Below are positions 57,425-64,000 of a stretch of DNA of 64,000 nt, piece after piece; position 1 is the first letter of the stretch; each line of letters starts with the position of its first letter. This stretch comes from Streptomyces erythrochromogenes. Lineage in GTDB: Bacteria; Actinomycetota; Actinomycetes; Streptomycetales; Streptomycetaceae. Location of the stretch: NCBI RefSeq assembly GCF_036170895.1, contig NZ_CP108036.1, positions 1,736,001 to 1,800,000 of the forward strand. The letters run 5' to 3'. The position numbers and the translations under genes were made by a program. Under the pieces are notes generated by a model. The model was not told where the DNA came from. It worked only from the letters and a program-made list of their open reading frames with translations, and did not search any database.

Positions 57425-58593
57425 GACTGGTCCTGGTCCTCGGATGCGGCGGTCTCGCGCCTGCGGCCCAGCTGGCCCAGCTGCGCGTAGCGCTCGTAGC
57501 GCTCGACCCGTCGGCGGGTGGCGCGGCGGAAGCGCCGGGCGACGAGCCGGGCGAGGTCGGCGGCGCCGACCATGCCCGCCTCGGGGCCGAGCTGGGCCTT
57601 GGCGATACGGGCCTCGGGGCGGTAGCCGCGGCCGGTGAGGTGGCGGCGGAAGGCGTCCCGGGCGGGGCCGATCAGCAGGTCGTCGGCGGCGCTGACGCCG
57701 CCGCCGATGACGAAGCAGGACGGGTCGAGGGCGGCGGCGAGGTTGGCGATGCCGACGCCGAGCCACTGGCCGATGTCCTGGAGCAGCTCGACGCACATGG
57801 CGTCGCCCTCGCGGGCCAGCTCGGTGATCAGCGGCCCGGTGATCTCGGAGATGTTCCCGCCGACCTTGGCGATGATGTTGTACGCGACCGGGGAGTCGGC
57901 GGCGGCCAGCTCGCGCGCCTCGCGCACCAGGGCGTTGCCGGAGCTGTACTGCTCCCAGCAGCCGCGGTTCCCGCAGGGGCAGCGGTGTCCGCCCGGGACG
58001 ACCTGCATGTGGCCGAACTCGCCGGCGACCCCGTACCGGCCGCGCTTGACCTGGCCGCCTTCGAGGATGGCGCCGCCGATGCCGGTGCCGAGCGTGATCA
58101 TGACGAGGTGGTCCTCACCGCGTCCGGCGCCGAAGCGCCATTCGGCCCAGGCGGCGGTGTTGGCGTCGTTGTCGACCATGACCGGGACCGCGAGCCGTGA
58201 CTGGAGGGCGTCGCGCAGGGGCTCGTCGCGCCAGGCCAGGTGGGGTGCGAAGAGGACCCGGGAGCGGTCGGCGTCGACCCAGCCGGCCGCCCCGATGCCG
58301 ACGGCGTGCACGTCGTGCCGGTCGGAGAGGTCCAGGACCAGCTCGACGATGGTGTCCTCGACGACCTTGGGGCTCTTGGACTTGTCCGGGGTCTCGGTGC
58401 GGATCTTCTCCAGGATGATCCCGTCGGCGTCGACGACGCCGGCCATCACCTTGGTGCCGCCGATGTCGATGCCGACGGTCGGGACGCGCGGGGCGGTCAG
58501 GTGCGACCGCCGCTCACGGGTGCCGATGGTGCGCAGGACGGTGCCTCGCGCCGACCCCCGGTGGGTGAGCGTGAAGTCCCGGTACGTGCTCAT
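57421..58593 (-). CDS. ROK-family sugar kinase, glucokinase-like
   Basis: A 390-residue kinase. The phosphate-binding [11 protein letters not shown] (residues about 43-53) lies after an unusual basic N-terminal extension of about 35 residues. The catalytic Asp is in [14 protein letters not shown], the zinc-binding CXCGXXGCXE motif in [14 protein letters not shown], and the ATP-binding GGGVSAADD near the C-terminus. The overall sequence resembles Streptomyces glucokinase GlkA, so sugar phosphorylation is likely; the extension does not form a recognisable HTH. It overlaps the upstream ABC ATPase stop by four bases (ATGA) and would phosphorylate the imported sugar. The C-terminal 40 residues are Arg-rich. 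Confidence 0.92.
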   Translation of the reverse strand: MSTYRDFTLTHRGSARGTVLRTIGTRERRSHLTAPRVPTVGIDIGGTKVMAGVVDADGIILEKIRTETPDKSKSPKVVEDTIVELVLDLSDRHDVHAVGIGAAGWVDADRSRVLFAPHLAWRDEPLRDALQSRLAVPVMVDNDANTAAWAEWRFGAGRGEDHLVMITLGTGIGGAILEGGQVKRGRYGVAGEFGHMQVVPGGHRCPCGNRGCWEQYSSGNALVREARELAAADSPVAYNIIAKVGGNISEITGPLITELAREGDAMCVELLQDIGQWLGVGIANLAAALDPSCFVIGGGVSAADDLLIGPARDAFRRHLTGRGYRPEARIAKAQLGPEAGMVGAADLARLVARRFRRATRRRVERYERYAQLGQLGRRRETAASEDQDQS

Positions 58594-59519
58594 CGAGTCG
58601 TGTCGTCCCTCGTGGGTGCGGTGGTGCGGGAAGCCTGGTCGGCCGGGCCCGCCGGGCCGGTGCGGCCGGCTCCGCGGGCCGTGGCGTCCGTGACGCCCGA
58701 TCCCGATTCTGCCACCCGCTCCAGTTCGTGGCTCAGTGCGTCGAGCTCGGAGCCGCCCGCCATCTGGCGGGTGAGCTCGTCCAGGGTGATCGAGTCGCGG
58801 GTGTGACTGCCTGCCATGGTGCCGCGCTTGAGCAGCACGAAGCGGTCCCCGACCAGGTACGCGTGGTGCGGGTTGTGGGTGATCAGGACCACACCGAGGC
58901 CGGCGTCGCGGGCCGCGGCGACGTACTTGAGGACCACGCCGGACTGCTTGACCCCGAGGGCCGCGGTCGGCTCGTCGAGTACGAGGACCTTCGCCCCGAA
59001 GTGGACGGCGCGGGCGATGGCCACGCACTGCCGCTCCCCGCCGGACAGGGTGCCGATGGGCTGGTCCACGTCGCGCAGGTCGATGCCCATGCGCAGCAGC
59101 TCGTCGCGGGTGGTCCGGCGCATGAGCTCCACGTCGAGGCGGCGCAGGGGGCCGCGGCCCTTCGTCGGTTCGGAGCCGAGGAAGAAGTTGCGCCAGACGG
59201 GCATGAGCGGGACCACGGCGAGGTCCTGGTAGACGGTCGCGATGCCGTGGTCGAGGGCTGCGCGCGGGTTGGCGAGGACGGTCTCCTCGCCCTCGATCTC
59301 GAAGGTGCCGGCGTCGTGCCGGTGCAGTCCCGCGATGATCTTGATGAGGGTGGATTTGCCTGCGCCGTTGTCGCCGAGGACGCAGGTGATCTCGCCCGCG
59401 GAGACCTCCAGGGAGACGTCCTGGAGGGCGCGGATGTTGCCGTAGTACTTGCTGACGCCGGTCAGTTTCACCAGGGCGGTCGTACCGCCGCTCTCGGCGG
59501 TGGCTCCGGTGGTGGTCAC
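58590..59519 (-). CDS. Sugar ABC transporter ATP-binding protein (single-domain)
   Basis: A 309-residue ATPase of the ribose/fructose/inositol class. Walker A is [18 protein letters not shown], the Q-loop [11 protein letters not shown], signature [13 protein letters not shown], Walker [12 protein letters not shown] and the switch His [12 protein letters not shown]. It has one nucleotide-binding domain, about half of RbsA, like FrcA. A Thr/Ala/Gly-rich tail of about 50 residues extends the C-terminus. The GTG at 59519 overlaps the permease stop (GTGA), and its own stop overlaps the kinase ATG; an in-frame start at 59615 lies inside the permease gene. Confidence 0.93.
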   Translation of the reverse strand: MTTTGATAESGGTTALVKLTGVSKYYGNIRALQDVSLEVSAGEITCVLGDNGAGKSTLIKIIAGLHRHDAGTFEIEGEETVLANPRAALDHGIATVYQDLAVVPLMPVWRNFFLGSEPTKGRGPLRRLDVELMRRTTRDELLRMGIDLRDVDQPIGTLSGGERQCVAIARAVHFGAKVLVLDEPTAALGVKQSGVVLKYVAAARDAGLGVVLITHNPHHAYLVGDRFVLLKRGTMAGSHTRDSITLDELTRQMAGGSELDALSHELERVAESGSGVTDATARGAGRTGPAGPADQASRTTAPTRDDTTR

Positions 59520-60550
59520 TTGCTCGCCTCCGCCCGCTTGCGGACCCATGCGTTGAGGAGTGTGGCCAGCAGGAGCATCGCACCGAGGAAGAACTTGAAC
59601 CAGTCCGGATTCCACTGGGCGTACACGATGCCGTTGCTGGTCATGCCGAAGATGAAGGCGCCGACCGCCGAGCCGATGGCGGAGCCGTAGCCGCCGGTCA
59701 TCAGACAGCCGCCGATGACCGCCGCGATGATGTAGAGGAACTCGTTGCCCACGCCCTCACCCGACTGGACCACATCGAACGAGAAGAGGATGTGCTGGCC
59801 GGAGATCCAGGCGCACAGGGCGACGCCCATGTAGAGGCCGATGCGGGTCTTCACGACGGGCACGCCGACCGCGCGGGCCGCGTCGGCCCCGCCGCCGACC
59901 GCGAAGATCCAGTTGCCTGCGCGGGTGCGCAGCAGGATCCACGTGGCGACGGCGACCAGGGCCAGCCACCACAGGACGGTGATCTGCAGGGTGACCGGGC
60001 CGATCTCCCACTTCGAGGCGAAGAGGGCGCGGGCGGAGGGGAAGCCCTCCATGTCGGCGATGGACTTGGTGGAGACCGTGCCGCTGATCAGCTTGGTGAA
60101 GCCGAGGTTCAGGCCGGTCAGCATCAGGAAGGTGCCGAGCGTGATGATGAAGCTGGGCAGCTTGGTGCGGGTCAGCATGAAGCCGTTGAAGAAGCCGATG
60201 GCCAGGGTGACCAGCAGGGACACCAGGACGCCGACCCAGACGTCGGCGGTCATCTGGTAGCTGAACATCGAGCTCACCAGTGCCGAGGTCGTGACCATGA
60301 CACCGGCGGAGAGGTCGAACTCGCCGCCGATCATCAGCATGGCCACGGGCACCGCCATGATCCCGATGGTGGAGGCCGAGTAGAGGATCGTGCTCAGGCT
60401 GGAGGCCTGCAGGAAGGTGGGGGCGACGAGGGAGAAGAAGACGAAGACGGCCACGGCGCCGACCACCGCGCCCAGCTCGGGGCGCCCGAGCAGCCTGCGT
60501 ACGAGGGAGGCCGGCGCGAGCCGTTCGTCGACGGCGGTGGCGGCGCTCAT
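59516..60550 (-). CDS. Sugar ABC transporter permease
   Basis: A 344-residue RbsC/FrcC-type permease with about ten membrane helices. The [18 protein letters not shown] segment (residues about 77-94) and the helix pair [32 protein letters not shown] carry the conserved permease loop that contacts the ATPase (EAA-like). It has a short hydrophilic N-terminus. Its ATG overlaps the binding-protein stop by four bases (ATGA), and its stop overlaps the ATPase start (GTGA), so the operon is coupled throughout. Confidence 0.94.
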   Translation of the reverse strand: MSAATAVDERLAPASLVRRLLGRPELGAVVGAVAVFVFFSLVAPTFLQASSLSTILYSASTIGIMAVPVAMLMIGGEFDLSAGVMVTTSALVSSMFSYQMTADVWVGVLVSLLVTLAIGFFNGFMLTRTKLPSFIITLGTFLMLTGLNLGFTKLISGTVSTKSIADMEGFPSARALFASKWEIGPVTLQITVLWWLALVAVATWILLRTRAGNWIFAVGGGADAARAVGVPVVKTRIGLYMGVALCAWISGQHILFSFDVVQSGEGVGNEFLYIIAAVIGGCLMTGGYGSAIGSAVGAFIFGMTSNGIVYAQWNPDWFKFFLGAMLLLATLLNAWVRKRAEASK

Positions 60551-61557
60551 CGGCTGCCCCGCTTGATGTACTCCTCCAGCTCGGCGGCCTCGGCGGCGGT
60601 GACGATCTGCGGCCCGGTGAGCACGGGGCGGCCGCCGCCGAGCACGTCGGCGTTGTAGCGGTAGAGCCAGAGCAGGTCGATGGCCTCGTATCCCTGCAGG
60701 TAGGGCTGCTGGTCCACGGCGAAGCCGAGGGCGCCGGACTTGAGGTCGCGGGCCACCGAGTCGTTGAGGTCGAAGGTGTCGACCTCGGCCTTGCTGCCGG
60801 CGGCCTCCTTGGCCTTGACCGCGGTGGGGGCGAAGGGCGCGCCGAGGGTCAGGATCGCGTCGACGGACGGGTCCGCCTGGAGCTTGGCCTGGATGGCAGC
60901 CTGCACGGACGGCATGTTCGTGCCCTCGACGTACAGGTTCTCCATCTCCCCGGAGAAGGTCTTCTTCGCACCTGCGCAGCGCTGCTCGTGGCCGACGTTG
61001 CCCTGCTCGTGCAGGACGCAGACGGCCTTCTTGCGGCCGCGCTTGCCCAGCTCGGTGCCGACCGCCTCGCCCGCGATCGTCTCGTCCTGGCCGATGTGGG
61101 TGAGCGCCCCGTACGCGGCGGACTGGGCGGATCCGGAGTTGACCGTGATCACCGGGATGCCGGCCTTGACGGCCTTCTGCACGACGTCCTTGAGCGCTTC
61201 CGGCTTGGCCAGGCTCACCACGATCCCGTCGACCTTCTGGTCGATGGCGTTCTGCACGAACTGCGCCTGCTGCTGGGCCTGGTCGTCGTGGGAGTAGACG
61301 AAGTTGATGTTGTCCTTGGCCGCGGCCTCCTTGGCCCCCTTCTGGACGATGTCCCAGAAGGTGTCGCCGTCGCCCGCGTGGGTCACCATCGCGAAGGTCC
61401 AGCGCGGGGTGGAGACGGCGGGCCGGCCCGCCTCGGCGGCCTTCGCCCGCTCCTCGGCGCGCTTGCCGCCCGTACTGCTGCATCCCGCGAGCGAGGCCCC
61501 CAGTACCGCCGCGAGCACGGCGCCCACGACGCGTACCCCTGTCCGAACCCTAGCCAC
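60547..61557 (-). CDS. Sugar ABC transporter substrate-binding lipoprotein
   Basis: A 336-residue periplasmic-type binding protein of cluster B (Peripla_BP_4). The signal ends in the lipobox SLAGC near residues 22-26. A coiled charged segment follows, then the two-lobed domain: FAMVTHAGDGDTFWDIVQKGAKEAA, IDQKVDGIVVSLAKPEALKDVV, and the hinge/C-lobe segments TNMPSVQAAIQAKLQADPSVDAILTLG and FAVDQQPYLQGYEAIDLLWLYRY. The family binds ribose, fructose, galactose, inositol or autoinducer-2. It starts with GTG at 61557 and is the first gene of the operon. The 220-bp divergent region holds a direct-repeat operator candidate. Confidence 0.93.
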   Translation of the reverse strand: MARVRTGVRVVGAVLAAVLGASLAGCSSTGGKRAEERAKAAEAGRPAVSTPRWTFAMVTHAGDGDTFWDIVQKGAKEAAAKDNINFVYSHDDQAQQQAQFVQNAIDQKVDGIVVSLAKPEALKDVVQKAVKAGIPVITVNSGSAQSAAYGALTHIGQDETIAGEAVGTELGKRGRKKAVCVLHEQGNVGHEQRCAGAKKTFSGEMENLYVEGTNMPSVQAAIQAKLQADPSVDAILTLGAPFAPTAVKAKEAAGSKAEVDTFDLNDSVARDLKSGALGFAVDQQPYLQGYEAIDLLWLYRYNADVLGGGRPVLTGPQIVTAAEAAELEEYIKRGSR

Positions 61558-61680
61558 GTCGCCGCGCCCTTCCCTCGTTCGTCTCGTCCGCCATCGCGTC
61601 CGTCATCATTCGGTCATTCCGGTTTCAGCCGCCCAGTATCCGCCACAGTGGACCATGAAGGGCCATCGGGGCATGCACCC

Positions 61681-61714
61681 GCAGATCGACACGGCGGGCT
61701 CGCAGATCAGCACG
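61681..61714. promoter_or_regulatory. Direct repeats 21 bp apart between sugar operon and dehydrogenase
   Basis: GCAGATCGACACG (61681-61693) and GCAGATCAGCACG (61702-61714) match at 11 of 13 positions and start 21 bp apart, two helical turns. They lie in the 220-bp region between the divergent transporter operon and dehydrogenase gene and could bind a shared regulator. A third, shorter AGATCGATGCG occurs at 61727. Confidence 0.45.
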
Positions 61715-61777
61715 CGAAATCCCCAAGATCGATGCGAGCGGATTGACAGGTTCCCCCGACGGGGCCAGGTTGAGTTC

Positions 61778-62791
61778 ATGCGCATCGGGCTCATCGGAAC
61801 TGGCCGGATCGGCTCGTTCCACGCGGCGGCGCTCGCCCGCCACCCGGAGGCGGGCTCGCTCCTGCTCGCCGACTCCGATCCCGCGCGGGCGGCACGCCTC
61901 GCCGACCGGCTCGGGGCCACGGCCGCGCCCTCCGTGGAGCAGGTCTTCACCTGGGGCGTGGACGCGGTGGTCGTGGCCTCCTCCACCGACGGGCACGCGG
62001 AGCTGGTCGTCCGGGCGATCCGCGGCGGGCTGCCGGTGTTCTGCGAGAAGCCCATCGCCCCCGACCTGAACCGCACCCTGGCCGTACTGCGCGAGGTGTC
62101 GGCCCTGGGCGGGCTGCTCCAGGTGGGCTTCATGCGCCGCTTCGACGCGGGCTACCTCACGGCCCGGGAGATGGTCCGCTCCGGCGCCCTGGGCCGGCTG
62201 CACACCGTACGGACGACGACGGCCGACCCGGCACCGCCGGCCGCCGACTACCTGGCCGCCTCGGGCGGCCTGTACCGGGACTGCATGGTGCACGACTTCG
62301 ACATGGTGCGGTGGGTGACCGGGCACGAGGTGGTGGAGGTGTACGCGGCCGGGTCGGACGCCGGTCCGCCGCAGTTCCGGCAGACGGGTGACGTCGACAC
62401 GGCCGCGGCGGTCCTCACGCTGGACGACGGGACCCTGGTCACGGCCACCGGCACCCGGTGCAACGGCGCCGGCTACGACGTGCGGATGGAGCTGGCCGGG
62501 GAGCGGGACCAGGTCTCCGCCGGACTGGACGACCGGACGCCGATCGCCTCGACCGAACCGAACGGGCCGCCGGCCGCGAGCAAGCCGTGGACCGGCTTCC
62601 TGGAACGCTTCGGCCCCGCGTACGAGGCCGAGCTGGACGCCTTCGTACGGCTGGTGCGCGGCGAGTGCGAGAACCCCTGCGACGGGCGGGAGGCCCTGGC
62701 CGCGCTGCGGGTCGCGGAGGCCTGCGAGCTGTCGCGGCGGGAGCGGCGCCGGGTCCGGTTGGAGGAGCTCCCGGACCTGCCGGATCGGTAA
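61778..62791 (+). CDS. Gfo/Idh/MocA-family NAD(P)-dependent sugar dehydrogenase
   Basis: A 337-residue oxidoreductase. The Rossmann motif GLIGTGRIGSFHAAALARH starts at residue 4; VFCEKPIAPDLNRT contains the conserved Lys, and RDCMVHDFDMVRWVTG the catalytic Asp/His pair. The C-terminal alpha/beta substrate domain is complete, so the protein has normal length. In this setting it probably oxidises an inositol or an aldose linked to the divergent transporter; inositol 2-dehydrogenase is a reasonable guess but unproven. The ATG at 61778 was chosen at the Rossmann start. A 12-bp tandem repeat begins at its stop codon. Confidence 0.9.
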   Translation: MRIGLIGTGRIGSFHAAALARHPEAGSLLLADSDPARAARLADRLGATAAPSVEQVFTWGVDAVVVASSTDGHAELVVRAIRGGLPVFCEKPIAPDLNRTLAVLREVSALGGLLQVGFMRRFDAGYLTAREMVRSGALGRLHTVRTTTADPAPPAADYLAASGGLYRDCMVHDFDMVRWVTGHEVVEVYAAGSDAGPPQFRQTGDVDTAAAVLTLDDGTLVTATGTRCNGAGYDVRMELAGERDQVSAGLDDRTPIASTEPNGPPAASKPWTGFLERFGPAYEAELDAFVRLVRGECENPCDGREALAALRVAEACELSRRERRRVRLEELPDLPDR

Positions 62792-62838
62792 CCGGTTCGG
62801 CGACCGGTTCGGCGACCGGTTCGGCGACCGGTTCGGTG
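62791..62838. repeat. 12-bp tandem repeat after the dehydrogenase gene
   Basis: Four head-to-tail copies of ACCGGTTCGGCG start at the last base of the dehydrogenase stop codon; only the fourth differs (GTG for GCG). Each unit contains the palindrome ACCGGT. Confidence 0.92.
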
Positions 62839-62913
62839 AGCAGGGCATCCGGCCACCCTACGGCGGTGGTCCCCGGCTGGCTGCGGCGCTTTCCGGACAC
62901 GCTCGCGGCACGC

Positions 62914-63837
62914 TCAGGCGGGAGCAGCGGTGAGCGCGCGCCGCCCCCAGGCGGTGCCGGCCAGGACCAGCACGACGCCGGCGTATCCGAGGGGTCCCAG
63001 GTGCTCCCCGCCGACGGCGATGCCCGCGACGGCCGCCCACAGGGGCTCGGTGCCGAGCAGCAGGCCGACCCGGGAGGGCGAGGTACGGCGTACGGCCCAC
63101 ATCTGCACGAAGAAGGCGAAGAGGGTGCAGAAGACCGAGAGGAACGCCAGGCCGGCCCACTGGGCGGGCCCGAAGTCCGCCGCGGCGGCCCAGGGGGTCG
63201 CGCCGGTCCCCGGTACGGCGGCCAGCAGGGCGAAGACGAGCACGGCGCCGCCGAGCTGCACGGTGGTCAGCGACAGCGGGTCGGCGCCGCGGACGCCCTC
63301 GGACCGGGCCATCAGCAGCACGTGCAGGGTCCGGGCGAGGGCGGCGCCGAGGATGAGCAGGTCGCCGAGGCCGGGTGCGGTGAAGCCGGCGCCCTGGGTG
63401 AGCAGCACGACACCGAGGACGGAGGCTGCGGCGGCGCCGAGGAAGGAGGCGGAGGGCGCCTTCCCCTTCACGGCGGCGTCGGCGAGCGGGGTGAAGATCA
63501 TGGTCAGGCTGATGATCAGACCGGCGTTGGTGGCGGAGGTGTGGACGACCCCGTAGGTCTCCAGCAGGAAGATCCCGCCGAGTACGAGCCCCAGCAGACC
63601 GGCGCCGCGCAGCTGGGCGGGGGTGAGCGCGCGCAGCCGCGCCCACCCGGCGACGACCAGCACGGGCAGCACGAGCGCGAACCGCAGCACGAGCACGGCG
63701 ATCACGGTGTGCGCGGTGGTGATCCCCTTGGCGGCGAGATAACTCCCGCCCCACACGACGGCGACGGCCAGCACGGGCAGATCAGCGATCCAGGCGCGGC
63801 GGGGTGCGGCTTGCAGGGTGGGCGAGGCGACGGCCAC
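62914..63837 (-). CDS. EamA/DMT-superfamily transporter
   Basis: A 307-residue membrane protein with ten hydrophobic segments forming two EamA repeats. The first (AVAVVWGGSYLAAKGITTAHTV, FLLETYGVVHTSATNAGLIISL) is family-typical; the second begins near residue 155 and includes SPSRVGLLLGTEPLWAAVAGI. It starts with GTG at 63837. It is likely to export an amino acid or other metabolite. It is not closely linked to the sugar genes and is unlike the exporter at 26545-27531 in loop sequences, so the two are separate DMT members. Confidence 0.9.
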   Translation of the reverse strand: MAVASPTLQAAPRRAWIADLPVLAVAVVWGGSYLAAKGITTAHTVIAVLVLRFALVLPVLVVAGWARLRALTPAQLRGAGLLGLVLGGIFLLETYGVVHTSATNAGLIISLTMIFTPLADAAVKGKAPSASFLGAAAASVLGVVLLTQGAGFTAPGLGDLLILGAALARTLHVLLMARSEGVRGADPLSLTTVQLGGAVLVFALLAAVPGTGATPWAAAADFGPAQWAGLAFLSVFCTLFAFFVQMWAVRRTSPSRVGLLLGTEPLWAAVAGIAVGGEHLGPLGYAGVVLVLAGTAWGRRALTAAPA

Positions 63838-63971
63838 GGAAGGTCTCCAACGTCACTCGGGAGGTGGAGACGGCGGCGGCTCGCACGGTTGCGGGGCACA
63901 CCGTACCGGAGCCGATCATGCGGGGCGACCCGTTTCCGGGCCCCGCGCCCCAGACCCGTAGCATCGGGCGC

Positions 63972-64000
63972 ATGGCTGATCTTTACGCCGTGGATCTGGC
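63972..64000 (+). CDS. Start of an unidentified gene, cut by the window edge
   Basis: An ATG at 63972 opens a frame (MADLYAVDL) that runs off the window. It is divergent from the EamA gene, with a 134-bp promoter region between them. Too little sequence is present to identify it. Confidence 0.4.

Noticed and set aside
57421..58593. A ROK-type transcriptional repressor
   Set aside because: The N-terminal extension has no helix-turn-helix pattern, and the catalytic Asp and phosphate loop are intact, so a kinase is the better call.

Overview
The window is high-GC (roughly 70 percent or more) actinobacterial DNA, almost certainly from a Streptomyces chromosome. The codon bias, frequent GTG and TTG starts, ATGA/GTGA stop-start overlaps, two SpoIIE-type phosphatases, F420-linked enzymes, a BCCT carrier, a FemX/MurJ pair and DUF1023-type hydrolases all fit that genus. 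I see about 57 protein genes, no rRNA or tRNA, no CRISPR array and no intact insertion sequence. This is mostly core-like chromosome with small accessory traces. All calls come from reading the sequence; no database search was run.

Layout. 1-4774: four genes of the ethylmalonyl-CoA pathway (mutase truncated by the window edge, beta-methylmalyl-CoA lyase, mesaconyl-CoA hydratase, methylsuccinyl-CoA dehydrogenase). 4961-6464: phosphatidylserine decarboxylase and synthase. 6465-7211: a gene-free region with two long palindromic elements in inverted orientation. 7212-9224: Ada-AlkA fusion and Ogt (alkylation repair). 9206-14813: methyltransferase, SHOCT membrane protein, NUDIX hydrolase, BCCT carrier, glycerate kinase. 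15004-19887: two convergent, related PAS/GAF/SpoIIE phosphatases. 20054-22524: sulfite oxidase-like enzyme overlapping an MBL-rhodanese fusion (sulfide or persulfide oxidation). 22866-25291: DUF1023 hydrolase and lipoprotein. 25338-28141: aromatic-type aminotransferase and DMT exporter divergent from an Lrp/AsnC regulator. 28164-31042: macrodomain protein, FAD oxidoreductase, IMPase-like phosphatase. 31181-31810: remnants of a divergent regulator/MFS pair left by a deletion. 31899-36478: reductive pyrimidine catabolism operon with an F420-type LLM enzyme as the last gene.

36713-43897: assorted single genes, including an FAS1 lipoprotein, an apparently leaderless methionine aminopeptidase with an XRE regulator opposite, gamma-glutamyltransferase and a membrane-anchored unknown. 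43857-45116: cytochrome P450. 45187-52141: a cell-envelope block, femX-murJ-response regulator-histidine kinase-GerMN lipoprotein, all leftward, divergent from an L,D-transpeptidase. 52275-57424: CocE-like hydrolase, orphan amino-acid ABC ATPase, exonuclease III, MBL hydrolase and unknowns. 57421-62791: a translationally coupled sugar ABC transporter/ROK kinase operon divergent from a Gfo/Idh/MocA dehydrogenase. 62914-64000: EamA exporter and the first codons of another gene.

The most interesting items are the paired palindromic elements at 6566-7093; the F420-type enzyme in the pyrimidine operon, which could replace dihydropyrimidine dehydrogenase; the envelope block with its own two-component system; the three 14-bp-spaced direct repeats over the leaderless map promoter; and the deletion scar at about 31470.
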